DNA from: Porphyrobacter sp. | GTDB taxonomy: Bacteria; Pseudomonadota; Alphaproteobacteria; Sphingomonadales; Sphingomonadaceae | Length of the DNA: 64,000 bases | NCBI GenBank assembly: GCA_027531395.1 | Contig: JAPZRO010000001.1 | Coordinates: forward strand, 372,001 to 436,000 | Reading direction: 5' to 3' | Part shown: one piece after another, positions 18,243 to 26,691 of the stretch | Layout: every line of letters begins with the position of its first letter | Position numbering within the stretch: position 1 is the stretch's first letter | Notes under the pieces: model-generated | The model's database searches: none | The model's input: only the letters and a program-made list of their open reading frames with translations | What the model was told of the DNA's origin: nothing | Made by a program: the position numbers and the translations under genes

Positions 18243-18613
18243 GCCGCCCCCATGTTGGCGGGGCCGAAGAACGCCTTCATCCCTGCGACCTTGCCTTCTT
18301 CATCGAAGGTGAAGACGTCGATCACGTCGATCCGGGTGTCGGTGCCGTCCCAGTGCAGATCGACATGGAAGGCAAAGGCGGCATGGCCGGCAGCGCAGCG
18401 CACCGGCCCGTCGAGCGTCAGCCGTGCGCCTGCCGCGATCCCGACCGCGAAGAATTCGCGCAGCGCCGCCTGCCCGACGCGGGGCGGGGTGCCGACCGGG
18501 TCTTCGACCACGGCATCCTCGGCAAACACCGCGCAGACCGCGTCGAGATCGCTGCGGTTGTAGCTGGTGACATAGGCCTCGACAGAGGCCACCATGCGGT
18601 CAGCGTCCAACAT
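18239..18613 (-). CDS. ksi: Steroid delta-isomerase (ketosteroid isomerase)
   Basis: 124-residue NTF2-fold protein matching ketosteroid isomerase, which moves the 5,6 double bond of a 3-oxo steroid to 4,5. All catalytic residues sit at the numbers used for the 125-residue Comamonas testosteroni enzyme: Tyr14 (AYVTSY), Asp38 (VVEDPVG) and Asp99 (IDVIDVF). Other matching segments are the LDGPVRC strand and the VFTFDEEGKVAGMKAF end. A longer reading frame upstream is only the overlap with the MaoC gene in another frame. It lies between maoC (2 bp) and fadD3 (4-bp overlap) within the steroid operon, which supports the assignment. Confidence 0.88.
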   Translation of the reverse strand: MLDADRMVASVEAYVTSYNRSDLDAVCAVFAEDAVVEDPVGTPPRVGQAALREFFAVGIAAGARLTLDGPVRCAAGHAAFAFHVDLHWDGTDTRIDVIDVFTFDEEGKVAGMKAFFGPANMGAA

Positions 18614-18615
18614 TG

Positions 18616-19077
18616 TCAGGCCTCCGGGTAATAGCGGCTGATGGTGTCGACCACGCAGGCGGGCTTGTCCTCGCCCTCGATCTCGACCGTGACGCGGACC
18701 ACCGATTGCACCGCGCCCTTCACCTCCTCGACCCCAACGATCTCGCCCCGCCCGCGGATGCGCGCGCCCACGCGCACCGGATTGAGGAAGCGCAGCCGGT
18801 CCGCGCCGACATTCACCGCATGGGTGAAGCCGCGCACCTCGATCAGCTGGGGCAGGAAGTGGTTGACGAGGCTCATCGTCAGGTAACCGTGGGCGATGGT
18901 GCCGCCGAAGGGGCCGGACTTCGCCCGCTCGACATCGACATGGATCCACTGGCGGTCCTCGGTCACCTCGGCAAAGCCGTCGACCCGCGCCTGATCGATC
19001 GCGAGCCATTCGGTCGGGCCGAGCTGGGTGCCCTCGGCACCGGTCAGGTCCTGCGGACGGTCGAACACCTTGGTCAT
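18616..19077 (-). CDS. MaoC-like enoyl-CoA hydratase
   Basis: 153-residue single hot-dog MaoC protein. The hydratase-2 signature is intact: Asp41 and His46 in TEDRQWIHVD, followed by SGPFGGTIAHGYLTMSLV. It hydrates trans-2-enoyl-CoA to the R-3-hydroxyacyl-CoA. In the steroid operon between ipdF and ksi, it may act on a C/D-ring CoA thioester; actinobacterial steroid MaoC enzymes usually work as two-subunit pairs, whereas this one is alone with the homodimeric form. Start at 19077 is the only ATG fitting the family N-terminus. Confidence 0.83.
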   Translation of the reverse strand: MTKVFDRPQDLTGAEGTQLGPTEWLAIDQARVDGFAEVTEDRQWIHVDVERAKSGPFGGTIAHGYLTMSLVNHFLPQLIEVRGFTHAVNVGADRLRFLNPVRVGARIRGRGEIVGVEEVKGAVQSVVRVTVEIEGEDKPACVVDTISRYYPEA

Positions 19078-19079
19078 GC

Positions 19080-19862
19080 TCAAGCCCTCTGGCTGGAGAC
19101 GGAGAGGACCTCGCCGGTCATGTAGCTGGCGAGGTCGGAGGCGAGGAAGATCATCGCATTGGCGACTTCCCACACCTCGGCCGGGCGGCCGAAGGCCTCG
19201 CGCGCGGCGAGATCGGCGAGCAGTTCGTCGCTCGTCACCTTGGCGAGGAAGGCGTGCATCGCGATCGAGGGCGCGACCGCGTTGATCCGCACGCCATTCT
19301 CGGCGGCTTCGAGCGCGGAGCAGCGGGTGAAGGCCATCACCCCGGCCTTGGCGGCGGCATAATGCGCCTGCCCCTTCTGCGCGCGCCAGCCCAGCACCGA
19401 GGCATTGTTGACGATCGCGCCGGTCTTGCGCGTCTGCATCGCGGGCAGGAAGGCGCGGGTCATGCGCATCACGCTGGTGAGCGTCACGTCGAGCACGCGG
19501 TGCCATTGCTCGTCGGTCATCTCGGTGACAGGCACCTCGCCGCCAAGCCCGGCATTGTTGATCAGCACATCGACATGGCCGAGCGTGGCGAGCGCCGCAT
19601 CGCGCAGGCCATCGACATCGGCCTGCTGCGTCACATCGCACAGCACGGTGGCGGGGCGTTCACAGCCGACCTCGGCCGCGATCCGGTCCGCCGCCTCACC
19701 CAGCCGGCGCTCGTGGAAGTCCGAGACCAGCACCCGCGCGCCTTCCTCGGCGGCGCGCTTGGCGACAGCAAAGCCGATGCCGGTACCGGCGGCGGCGGTC
19801 ACCACCACCGTCTTGCCCCTGAGAAGATCGCGCGGCGGCGGATAGGCGGGCGTCAGGCTCAT
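19080..19862 (-). CDS. ipdF: SDR dehydrogenase, IpdF-like (5-hydroxy HIP-CoA oxidation)
   Basis: 260-residue short-chain dehydrogenase closely resembling mycobacterial Rv3559c/IpdF. The distinctive segments GKTVVVTAAAGTGIG, SDFHERRLGE, NNAGLGGEVPV, DVTLTSVMRMTRA, NNASVLGWRAQ, HYAAAKAGVMA and INAVAPSIA match, with the catalytic Tyr-Ala-Ala-Ala-Lys. IpdF oxidises the 5-hydroxyl of the HIP-CoA intermediate. It overlaps fadE30 by four bases, repeating the actinobacterial neighbourhood of ipdF, fadE30 and fadD3. The exact hydroxyl position handled here is inferred from that similarity. Confidence 0.8.
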   Translation of the reverse strand: MSLTPAYPPPRDLLRGKTVVVTAAAGTGIGFAVAKRAAEEGARVLVSDFHERRLGEAADRIAAEVGCERPATVLCDVTQQADVDGLRDAALATLGHVDVLINNAGLGGEVPVTEMTDEQWHRVLDVTLTSVMRMTRAFLPAMQTRKTGAIVNNASVLGWRAQKGQAHYAAAKAGVMAFTRCSALEAAENGVRINAVAPSIAMHAFLAKVTSDELLADLAAREAFGRPAEVWEVANAMIFLASDLASYMTGEVLSVSSQRA

Positions 19863-21037
19863 GCGTCACCTCGCGGTTCGCGCGGCAGGCCGAGGCCGCG
19901 CTCGGCGATCAGGTTGCGCTGGATCTGGTTGGTGCCGCCATAGATCGTGTCGGCGCGCGAATAGAGGAACAGGTTGGGCAGCATCGGCCATTCGTAGCCG
20001 TCGTGGTCGGTGACCTCGCCCGCCTGCCCGAGCACGTCCATCGCCAGCTCACCCAGGCTCCGCCGCCAGCTTGCCCATTGGATCTTGTAGGTCAGCGCCG
20101 CGCCGTCGACGCTCGCGTGATCGGTGTTGGAGAGCATCCGCAAGGCGCCGTAACGCATCAGCCTGAGGCCGATCTCGGCCTTGGCGATACGCTGGCGGAT
20201 CAGCGGATCGCTTGCCGCGCCGTTCGCCTTGGCTGCAGCGATGATCGCGTCGAGTTCGTTGCGGAACGCCATCTGCTGGCCGAGGGTCGAAACGCCGCGC
20301 TCGAAGCTCAGCAGCGTCATCGCCACCCGCCAGCCATCGCCGACCGCGCCGATCAGGCTGTCCTCGGGGCAGCGCGCGCCGTCGAAGAAGGTCTCGTTGA
20401 ATTCGGCATCGCCGTTGATCTGGCGGATCGGGCGGATTTCGATACCGGGCTGGTCCAGTTCCATCATCAGGAAGGTGAGGCCCTTGGGGCCTTTCGAGCC
20501 TTCCTCGGAACGGGTGACGACGAAAATCCAGTCCGAGATATGCGCAAGGCTGGTCCAGATCTTCTGGCCGTCGACCACCCATTCGCCGCCTTCCAGCCGC
20601 GCCTTGGTGCGCACGCTGGCGAGATCGCTGCCGGCGTTGGGCTCGGAAAAGCCTTGGCAGAAGATCGTCTTGCCGGCCGCGATGTCGGGCAGGAAGCGGC
20701 GCTTCTGTTCCTCGGTGCCGAGCGCCAGCAGCGTGGGTCCGGCGAGTTCGATGCCGATGTGGTTGACCCGCCCCGGCACGCCCGCACGGGCATATTCCTC
20801 GGCGAAGATCACCTGCTCGGCGAGGCTCGCATCGCGCCCGCCCCATTCCTTGGGCCAGCCGATGCAGCTCCAGCCGTGCTCGCCGAGGTGCTGTTCCCAC
20901 TCCTTGCGCCGCTCGGCCTTTTCGGTGAGCGTGGTGATGCCCCTGATGTCGGCGAATTCGCCCGCCATCTGCGCGTTGAGCCAGTCGGCACATTCAGCGC
21001 GGAATTCCTCCTGCGCCGGCGTAAATCCGAGTTTCAT
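19859..21037 (-). CDS. fadE30: Acyl-CoA dehydrogenase, FadE30-type
   Basis: 392-residue acyl-CoA dehydrogenase like mycobacterial FadE30 (385 residues), which desaturates HIP-CoA. Matching segments: GWPKEWGGR, VNHIGIELAGPTLLALGT, CQGFSEPNAGSDLASV, DGQKIWTSLAHISDW, FERGVSTLGQQM, WRRSLGELAMDVLG and RADTIYGGTNQIQRNLIAERGLGLPRE. It overlaps ipdF downstream and the partner acyl-CoA dehydrogenase upstream by four bases each. Steroid acyl-CoA dehydrogenases often form alpha2beta2 heterotetramers, and the adjacent 352-residue protein could be its partner. Substrate assignment rests on similarity. Confidence 0.83.
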   Translation of the reverse strand: MKLGFTPAQEEFRAECADWLNAQMAGEFADIRGITTLTEKAERRKEWEQHLGEHGWSCIGWPKEWGGRDASLAEQVIFAEEYARAGVPGRVNHIGIELAGPTLLALGTEEQKRRFLPDIAAGKTIFCQGFSEPNAGSDLASVRTKARLEGGEWVVDGQKIWTSLAHISDWIFVVTRSEEGSKGPKGLTFLMMELDQPGIEIRPIRQINGDAEFNETFFDGARCPEDSLIGAVGDGWRVAMTLLSFERGVSTLGQQMAFRNELDAIIAAAKANGAASDPLIRQRIAKAEIGLRLMRYGALRMLSNTDHASVDGAALTYKIQWASWRRSLGELAMDVLGQAGEVTDHDGYEWPMLPNLFLYSRADTIYGGTNQIQRNLIAERGLGLPREPRGDA

Positions 21038-22092
21038 GCGGTTTCTCCGAGCACCATCGCGGCGATCTTATCGCGGTGCCAGTCGTTCTTGCCCATCAGC
21101 GTCTGGAGCGCGCGGGCGCGCTTGAAGAACAGGTGGGCGTCGTGTTCCCAGGTGAAGCCGATGCCGCCGTGCAACTGGATCATGTCCCCGGCGCAGCGGA
21201 AGGCGGTGTCGGCGCAGAAGCACTTGGCGGCGTGGAGCGCGAGCGCGGCCTCGTCCGATCCTTCCTCGACCGCGCAGGCCGCCCAGTAGACCGCCGAGCG
21301 GGCCTGCTCGATCTCGACCATCATGTCGGCAAGGCGGTGCTTGTAGGCCTGGAAGGAACCGATCGCGCGGCCGAACTGCACGCGGTCGCGGGCATAGGCG
21401 ACGGTGCGGTCGAGCGCAGCCTGCGCAAGGCCGAGGCCTTCGGCTGCGAGCACCACCATGCCGGCCTCGGTTGCAGCCCTGCTTCCCGCCTGCGGATCGG
21501 CCAGCGGCTCGCCCTCGGCCCCGGCGAGCGTCACGCGGGCATAGGGGCGGGTCTGATCCATCGTGGTCTGCGCGGTGACGGTGACCCCCGGCGCATCGGC
21601 GCGCACCAGCCAGCTGCCGCCCGCGCCGCTCACCAGCAGCAGCTGGGCGGCGGTGCCATGGGCGACGAAGGCGCAGGAGCCGGTGAGGCGGTCGCCCTCG
21701 GCCACCAGATCATCGGCCGCGACATGGGCGGCAATGGTCTCGCCTGCCAGCAGCGCGGGGAGCCAAGCCTCGCGCTGGGTCTCGCTTCCGCCCGCGGCTA
21801 TCGCCTGCGCGGTCAGCGCGAGCGAGCCGAGCATCGGCAGGGCCGCGACCTGCGCGCCCGCCGCCTCGGCGATGATCGCCAGTTCGACAAGGCCCAGCCC
21901 TGCGCCGCCCGCGGCCTCGGGAATGCCGATGCCCGACAGGCCCAGCTCCTGACAGAAGGCCTGCCACAGCGCGTGGTCGATACCGTCGCCAGCCATGGCG
22001 GCGCGGGTGCGCTCGGATGTGGCATTTTCGGTGAAGAACGCCTGCGCCGTCTCGGCGATCATGCGCTGTTCGTCGGTGAACACGAAATCCAT
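21034..22092 (-). CDS. Acyl-CoA dehydrogenase, short steroid-type subunit
   Basis: 352-residue acyl-CoA dehydrogenase, shorter than the usual 380-390 because the central beta domain is reduced (roughly residues 115-190). The C-terminal helical domain is intact: RVQFGRAIGSFQAYKHRLADM and IQLHGGIGFTWEHDAHLFFKRA. It resembles the second subunits of heteromeric steroid enzymes such as ChsE2/FadE29. The ATG overlap with fadE30 suggests a complex with that protein; which subunit carries the flavin and catalytic Glu cannot be decided by eye. Confidence 0.78.
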   Translation of the reverse strand: MDFVFTDEQRMIAETAQAFFTENATSERTRAAMAGDGIDHALWQAFCQELGLSGIGIPEAAGGAGLGLVELAIIAEAAGAQVAALPMLGSLALTAQAIAAGGSETQREAWLPALLAGETIAAHVAADDLVAEGDRLTGSCAFVAHGTAAQLLLVSGAGGSWLVRADAPGVTVTAQTTMDQTRPYARVTLAGAEGEPLADPQAGSRAATEAGMVVLAAEGLGLAQAALDRTVAYARDRVQFGRAIGSFQAYKHRLADMMVEIEQARSAVYWAACAVEEGSDEAALALHAAKCFCADTAFRCAGDMIQLHGGIGFTWEHDAHLFFKRARALQTLMGKNDWHRDKIAAMVLGETA

Positions 22093-22093
22093 C

Positions 22094-22996
22094 TCAGCTT
22101 CCCCAGACCTTGCGCGGGGGCATCCGTCCGGCGAGCAACCGCTCGACCGCCTCGCCCACTTCCGCCGGCGCCCAGCGCGCGCCCTTGTAGACGGCGGGGC
22201 CTTCGCGCCAGCCGTCCTCGATCATGATTTTCCCGCCTTCCAATTCGAAAACGCAGCCGGTCACATCGCGGCTTTCCGCGCTGCCGAGCCACACCACGCA
22301 AGGCGCGATATTGGCCGGGTCCATCACGTCGAATTCCTCGCCTTGCGTCGCCATCTTGTCGGCAAAGGCCTGCTCGGTCATGCGGGTGCGGGCCGAGGGG
22401 GCAAGCGCATTGGCGGTGATGCCGTAGCGCCCGAGCTCCGCGGCCTGCACCAGCGTCAGCGAGGCGATGCCGCCCTTGGCGGTCGAATAGGCCGCCTGCG
22501 CGATCGAGCCCTGAAGCCCCGCGCCGCTGGTGGTGTTGATGATCCGCGCATCGGGATCGCGCCCGTCCTTCTGCTTGGCGCGCCAGTAGTTCACGGCATG
22601 GCGGCTGATGCAGAAATGGCCGCGCAGGTGGACGTGCATGGTCGCGTCCCATTCCTCGATCGTGGCCGAGACGAACATCCGGTCGCGCACTATCCCGGCA
22701 TTGTTGACCACCACGTGCAAGTCACCAAAGGCGTTGATGGTCGCCGCGACGATGCGTCCGGCGGCGTCCCAGTCGGTCACGTCCTCGTAGTTGGCGATCG
22801 CCTTGCCGCCCGCCGCGATGATTTCCGCCACCACGCCGTCGGCGGCGCTGGTGTCGCGCCCTTCGCCGCCCAGCGAGGTGCCGATATCGTTGACCACGAC
22901 ATTCGCGCCCTCGGCAGCGAAGGCGAGCGCATAGGCCCGCCCCAGCCCGCGCGCGGCGCCGGTGATGATGACGGTTCGGTTTTCGCAGATTCCCAT
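22094..22996 (-). CDS. SDR, 17-beta-HSD4-like 3-hydroxyacyl-CoA dehydrogenase
   Basis: 300-residue short-chain dehydrogenase of the HSD17B4/MFE-2 type: TGAARGLGRAYALAFAAEG at the NAD site, the characteristic VVVNDIGTSLGGEGRD loop, NNAGIVRDRMF and the active site SGAGLQGSIAQAAYSTAK (Tyr-x3-Lys). The longer C-terminus (to about 300) is usual for this branch. It would oxidise a 3R-hydroxyacyl-CoA, fitting the MaoC hydratase in the same operon. A side-chain or ring-D substrate is plausible; actinobacterial Hsd4A and Rv3548c are comparable enzymes. Confidence 0.8.
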   Translation of the reverse strand: MGICENRTVIITGAARGLGRAYALAFAAEGANVVVNDIGTSLGGEGRDTSAADGVVAEIIAAGGKAIANYEDVTDWDAAGRIVAATINAFGDLHVVVNNAGIVRDRMFVSATIEEWDATMHVHLRGHFCISRHAVNYWRAKQKDGRDPDARIINTTSGAGLQGSIAQAAYSTAKGGIASLTLVQAAELGRYGITANALAPSARTRMTEQAFADKMATQGEEFDVMDPANIAPCVVWLGSAESRDVTGCVFELEGGKIMIEDGWREGPAVYKGARWAPAEVGEAVERLLAGRMPPRKVWGS

Positions 22997-23009
22997 GGGT
23001 AAGCGGTCT

Positions 23010-23450
23010 CTAGTTCAGCGATTGGAGGGTATGGGCGGAAGCATCGCCGACGAGGTCGGTCTGCACATATTCGCGGCTCGTGAAGTGCCAGCCGGCGGCA
23101 TCGCAGGCGAAGCTGTCGCGGTAGCGCCCGCTGGCGACGATCTGGAGCGGGAAGCCGGGCGCGGCCTGGATCACGGTCCACTGCGACTGGCAGGTGGCAC
23201 TCGCGCCGTCCTCGGCGAGATCGATGATCGGATTGGTGGTGAGATGGCGCGTCAGCGGCTTGCCGTCATAGGTCTTCACCCATTGCCGCCACATTGCGAG
23301 GATGCCTGCGCGCCCGGCAATGCGCTGCCCGCCCGCGATCAGGCTGCCCCGGTCGAACAGCGCGGCCGCGCCCTCGAAATCGCCATCGTCGAAGCGCATG
23401 GCGTAGGTGTAGAGCAGGTTGGGGATCGCGAGGGCGGGGTGACCGTGCAT
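23010..23450 (-). CDS. NTF2/SnoaL-fold protein
   Basis: 146-residue NTF2-like protein with the fold's opening helix (ALAIPNLLYTYAMRFDDGDFEGAAALF), middle strand TRHLTTNPIIDL and C-terminal strand-rich half (SQWTVIQ, WHFTSREYVQTDL). It lacks the Tyr14/Asp38/Asp99 pattern of the ketosteroid isomerase at 18.2 kb. SnoaL-fold members include isomerases, dehydratases and hydrolases of polycyclic substrates; no specific role is assignable. It sits between fadA6 (one-base overlap) and an SDR in the steroid operon, so it probably acts in the same pathway. Confidence 0.7.
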   Translation of the reverse strand: MHGHPALAIPNLLYTYAMRFDDGDFEGAAALFDRGSLIAGGQRIAGRAGILAMWRQWVKTYDGKPLTRHLTTNPIIDLAEDGASATCQSQWTVIQAAPGFPLQIVASGRYRDSFACDAAGWHFTSREYVQTDLVGDASAHTLQSLN

Positions 23451-24619
23451 CACAGCCTCTCGATGATCGTGACGTTGGCCTGCCCGCCGCCTTCGCACAT
23501 GGTCTGGAGGCCATAGCGTCCGCCGGTGTCCTCCAGCGCGTGGAGCAGCGTCGTCATCAGCCGCGCGCCGGTGCCGCCGAGCGGGTGGCCGAGCGCAATC
23601 GCCCCGCCGCGGACGTTGACCTTCTCGTGGGGGATGCCGAGCTCCTTCATCCATGCCAGCGGCACGGAAGCGAAGGCCTCGTTGCATTCGAACAGGTCGA
23701 TGTCGGCAACCGTCATGCCCGCCTTGGCGAGGGCATGGGCAGTCGCGGGGATCGGCGCGGTGAGCATCCACACCGGATCATCGGCGCGCACTGACAGGTG
23801 ATGGATGCGCGCACGGGGCTTGAGACCGTGGTCCTTCACCGCCCGCTCGCTGGCGATCAGCAGCGCGGCCGAGCCGTCGCAATTCTGGCTGGCGATCCCG
23901 GCGGTGATGGTGCCCTCGCCGCCCACCGGGTTCAGCGCGGCGAGCCCTTCCAGCGTGGTGCCGGGGCGGATCGTCTCGTCCTGCTCCAGCCCTTCGAGCG
24001 GCGCGATTTCGCGCGCAAAGGCGCCGCTGGTGCTGGCGGCATGGGCACGGGCGTGCGAGGCGACCGCGAAGGCTTCCATGTCCTCGCGGGAAATGCCCCA
24101 CTTGTCGGCGATCATCTGTGCCGAGGCGATCTGGTTCAAGAGCCCGTCGCCATAGCGCGCCACCCAGCCGGGCGAGGTGTTGAAGGGGTTGTCGAAGCCA
24201 TAGGGCTGGCCCGCATACATCGCGGCGGAGATGGGAATGGCGTTCATCGCCTGGCTCCCGCCCGCGACCACCAGATCCTGCGTCCCGCTCATTACGCCCT
24301 GCGCGGCGAAGTGCACCGCCTGCTGGCTCGATCCGCATTGCCGGTCGACCGTGGTTCCGGGGACGTGCTGCGGGAGCCCGGCGACCAGCCATGCGGTGCG
24401 GCCAATGTCACCCGCCTGCGGCCCGATGGTGTCGCAGCACCCCCAAACGCAGTCATCGACCGCGCCGGGATCGATGCTGTTCCGCGCGAACAGGGCGCGC
24501 AAGGGGTGCGCGGCGAGATCGGCCGGGTGGAGCGCGGCGAGCGAGCCCTTCTTTCGGCCCATCGGGCTGCGCACGGCGTCGATGATGTAGGCTTCAGGCA
24601 AAGGTGTTCTCCGGTCCAA
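23450..24619 (-). CDS. fadA6: Thiolase, FadA6-type
   Basis: 389-residue acetyl-CoA acyltransferase. Active-site Cys95 lies in DRQCGSSQQ, the His in [16 protein letters not shown] and the second Cys in [12 protein letters not shown]. Length and sequence agree with FadA6 (386 residues), which thiolyses the C/D-ring-derived MeDODA-CoA after ring C opening. It overlaps the upstream short acyl-CoA dehydrogenase by 26 bp; a TTG at 24601 would remove most of that overlap. It is the only thiolase in the window, so side-chain beta-oxidation thiolases, if any, lie elsewhere. Confidence 0.8.
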   Translation of the reverse strand: MDRRTPLPEAYIIDAVRSPMGRKKGSLAALHPADLAAHPLRALFARNSIDPGAVDDCVWGCCDTIGPQAGDIGRTAWLVAGLPQHVPGTTVDRQCGSSQQAVHFAAQGVMSGTQDLVVAGGSQAMNAIPISAAMYAGQPYGFDNPFNTSPGWVARYGDGLLNQIASAQMIADKWGISREDMEAFAVASHARAHAASTSGAFAREIAPLEGLEQDETIRPGTTLEGLAALNPVGGEGTITAGIASQNCDGSAALLIASERAVKDHGLKPRARIHHLSVRADDPVWMLTAPIPATAHALAKAGMTVADIDLFECNEAFASVPLAWMKELGIPHEKVNVRGGAIALGHPLGGTGARLMTTLLHALEDTGGRYGLQTMCEGGGQANVTIIERL

Positions 24620-25526
24620 TCGGGTGTGCGCCGCCGATCACGGCCGTAGCGATGCGTGCGAGGTGGAAGGCGCGGGCACCCCATGCGCCGCCGAACGCCC
24701 AGGCGCGCTTCATCCAGAAGTGCAGATCGACCTCGTAGGTGTAGCCCATCGCCCCATGCACCTGGATCGCGCTTTCCGCGCTGAGGTAGGCGGCATCGGT
24801 GGCGACCACCTTCGCGTGGCTGACATGGAGCGATGCGCTGGCCGCGCGGTCGTCGAGCGCCTGCGCGGCGCGCCACAGCACGGGGCGGGCGAATTCGAGC
24901 GCGACCGCGACATCGGCCAGCTTGTGCTTGATCGCCTGGAACGCGCCGACTGGCTGGCCGAACTGGGTGCGGATCTTGGCATAGTCCACCGCCTGATCGA
25001 GCATCGCCTCGGCCAGCCCGACCAGCTGCGCGGCGCTCATCAATGCGCCGAGATCGAGCAGCAGCGAATCATCGCTGGCCTCCTCGGGCAGTGCGGCAAG
25101 GCGGCGCAGCGGATCGATGCTGGCGAGAGGTTCGCCCTCGCCGTCGGCCACCCAGCCATTGACCGTATGGGCAGCGACGGGGCGGTGCTCGCCCGCCACG
25201 ACAGCGGCAAGATTGTCCGTCTGCCCCTGCGCGATCAGCCACGGGGTCGCCACGAAAGCGCTCTCCACCAGCGGTTCGGCAAGGCACACCCGCCCGCATT
25301 CACGCGCGATCAGCGCCGCATCGAGCAGGCCCATGCCGAGCCCGCCATGCGCCTCGGGCACCAGCAGGCCGGTGAGACCCATCTCCACAAGCCCCTGCCA
25401 GATCGCCGGATCGCGGTTCGGCCCGGCATCGAGCCGCCGCAGCACCTCGGCCCCATGGGTTCCGGCGAGATAGTCGCGCACGGCCTCGGCCAGTTCGAGC
25501 CGCTCGGGAGCAACAGCCATGTCCAT
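24594..25526 (-). CDS. Acyl-CoA dehydrogenase, short FadE32/FadE33-type subunit
   Basis: 310-residue acyl-CoA dehydrogenase, about 70 residues shorter than normal. The central beta domain is collapsed to about 50 residues (roughly 110-160), while the helical C-terminal domain is complete (IRTQFGQPVGAFQAIKHKLADVA, IQVHGAMGYTYEVDLHFWMKRAW). Mycobacterial FadE32 and FadE33 (about 318 residues) have the same compact form and lie beside FadE31, mirrored here by the next gene at 25526. The pair probably makes one heteromeric enzyme for a late ring-C/D intermediate. ATG 25526 or 25520 are both possible starts. Confidence 0.78.
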   Translation of the reverse strand: MDMAVAPERLELAEAVRDYLAGTHGAEVLRRLDAGPNRDPAIWQGLVEMGLTGLLVPEAHGGLGMGLLDAALIARECGRVCLAEPLVESAFVATPWLIAQGQTDNLAAVVAGEHRPVAAHTVNGWVADGEGEPLASIDPLRRLAALPEEASDDSLLLDLGALMSAAQLVGLAEAMLDQAVDYAKIRTQFGQPVGAFQAIKHKLADVAVALEFARPVLWRAAQALDDRAASASLHVSHAKVVATDAAYLSAESAIQVHGAMGYTYEVDLHFWMKRAWAFGGAWGARAFHLARIATAVIGGAHPIGPENTFA

Positions 25527-26689
25527 CAGCCCGCTCCCACGCGCGGCAGGCCGAGCAGGCGCTCGGCGGTGATGTTGCGCTGGATTTCGTTCGATCCGGC
25601 GTAGATCGGGCCGGAGAGCGAGAACATGTAGCCCTCCAGCCAGTCATTGATCGTGCCGTCGCCCAGATGCCGCAGCTCCGCCGCCGCGCCGAGCAGCTGC
25701 ATCGCGGTGCGGTGCATCGCGCGGTCGAGTTCCGACCAGAAGATCTTGTTGAGGCTCGCCTCGGCGCCGATCTTGCCGCCCGCCATGATCTTCGCGGCGA
25801 CGGCATAGGTGTTGTAGGCATAGGCCTGCGTGTCCATCCACGCCCGGATCACGGCCTCGCGCGCGGACGGCACGGCGGCGCTCTCGTGCTGGCGGAACAG
25901 CTCCACCAGCCGCCGCGCGGTCGCCTGGAAGCGGCCCGGCGAGCGCAGCATCAGCCCACGCTCGAACCCGGCGGTGGCCATCGCCACGTTCCAGCCCTCG
26001 CCCTCGCCCGCGAGGCGGTTTTCGACCGGCACGCGCACATCGTCGAAGAACAGCTCGGCAAAGCCCGGATGCCCGTGCAGCTGGCGGATCGGGCGGCGGG
26101 TGATGCCGGGGGTGTCGAGATCGAACAGGATGAAGGACAGGCCCTTGTGACGCTGGCTGCCCTCCTCGGTGCGGAACAGGCCAAAGCCCCAGTCGGCAAA
26201 GCTCGCCCGGCTCGACCAGGTCTTCTGGCCGTTGATCACGTAGTGATCGCCATCGCGGTAGGCGGTGGTCTTGATCGCCGCCATGTCGCTGCCCGCGCCC
26301 GGCTCCGACCATGCCTGCGCCCAGATCACCTCGCCCGCGGCCATCGGCGGCAGGAAGCGCGCCTTCTGCTCGGGGGTGCCATATTCCATGATCGTCGGAC
26401 CGAGCAGGAAGATGCCGTTCTGGTTGACCCTGAGCGGCGCGCCCGAACCCCAGTATTCCTCCTCGAAGATCAGCCATTCGATGAGGTCGAGCCCGCGCCC
26501 GCCATAGCTTTCCGGCCAGGTCACCATGCCCCAGTTGCCGCTGGCGAGCTGCCGCTCCCAGCCGACATGCTGGTGATAGCCCTCCTCGCATTCGAGCGTG
26601 AGCAGCGGCGCGGGGGGCACATGGGCGGCGAGCCATTCGCGCACCTCGGCGCGGAAAGCCTGCTGGGTCTCGGTGTAAGTCAGGCGCAT
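25526..26689 (-). CDS. Acyl-CoA dehydrogenase, FadE31-like
   Basis: 387-residue full-length acyl-CoA dehydrogenase. Segments include WPESYGGRGLDLIEWLIFEEEYW, RVNQNGIFLLGPTIMEYGTPEQK, AQAWSEPGAGSDMAAI, GQKTWSSRASFADW, GFERGLMLRSPGRFQ and SGPIYAGSNEIQRNITAERLLGLPR. It resembles FadE31 and overlaps the short partner by one base. It introduces a double bond into a CoA thioester derived from the opened C/D rings, passing electrons to ETF. Exact substrate is inferred from the mycobacterial gene order fadE31-fadE32-fadE33. Confidence 0.8.
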   Translation of the reverse strand: MRLTYTETQQAFRAEVREWLAAHVPPAPLLTLECEEGYHQHVGWERQLASGNWGMVTWPESYGGRGLDLIEWLIFEEEYWGSGAPLRVNQNGIFLLGPTIMEYGTPEQKARFLPPMAAGEVIWAQAWSEPGAGSDMAAIKTTAYRDGDHYVINGQKTWSSRASFADWGFGLFRTEEGSQRHKGLSFILFDLDTPGITRRPIRQLHGHPGFAELFFDDVRVPVENRLAGEGEGWNVAMATAGFERGLMLRSPGRFQATARRLVELFRQHESAAVPSAREAVIRAWMDTQAYAYNTYAVAAKIMAGGKIGAEASLNKIFWSELDRAMHRTAMQLLGAAAELRHLGDGTINDWLEGYMFSLSGPIYAGSNEIQRNITAERLLGLPRVGAG

Positions 26690-26691
26690 GG

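Noticed and set aside
18239..19009. A longer version of the ketosteroid isomerase frame
   Set aside because: The extra residues are the MaoC gene in another frame; the true KSI starts at 18613 with catalytic residues in standard positions.
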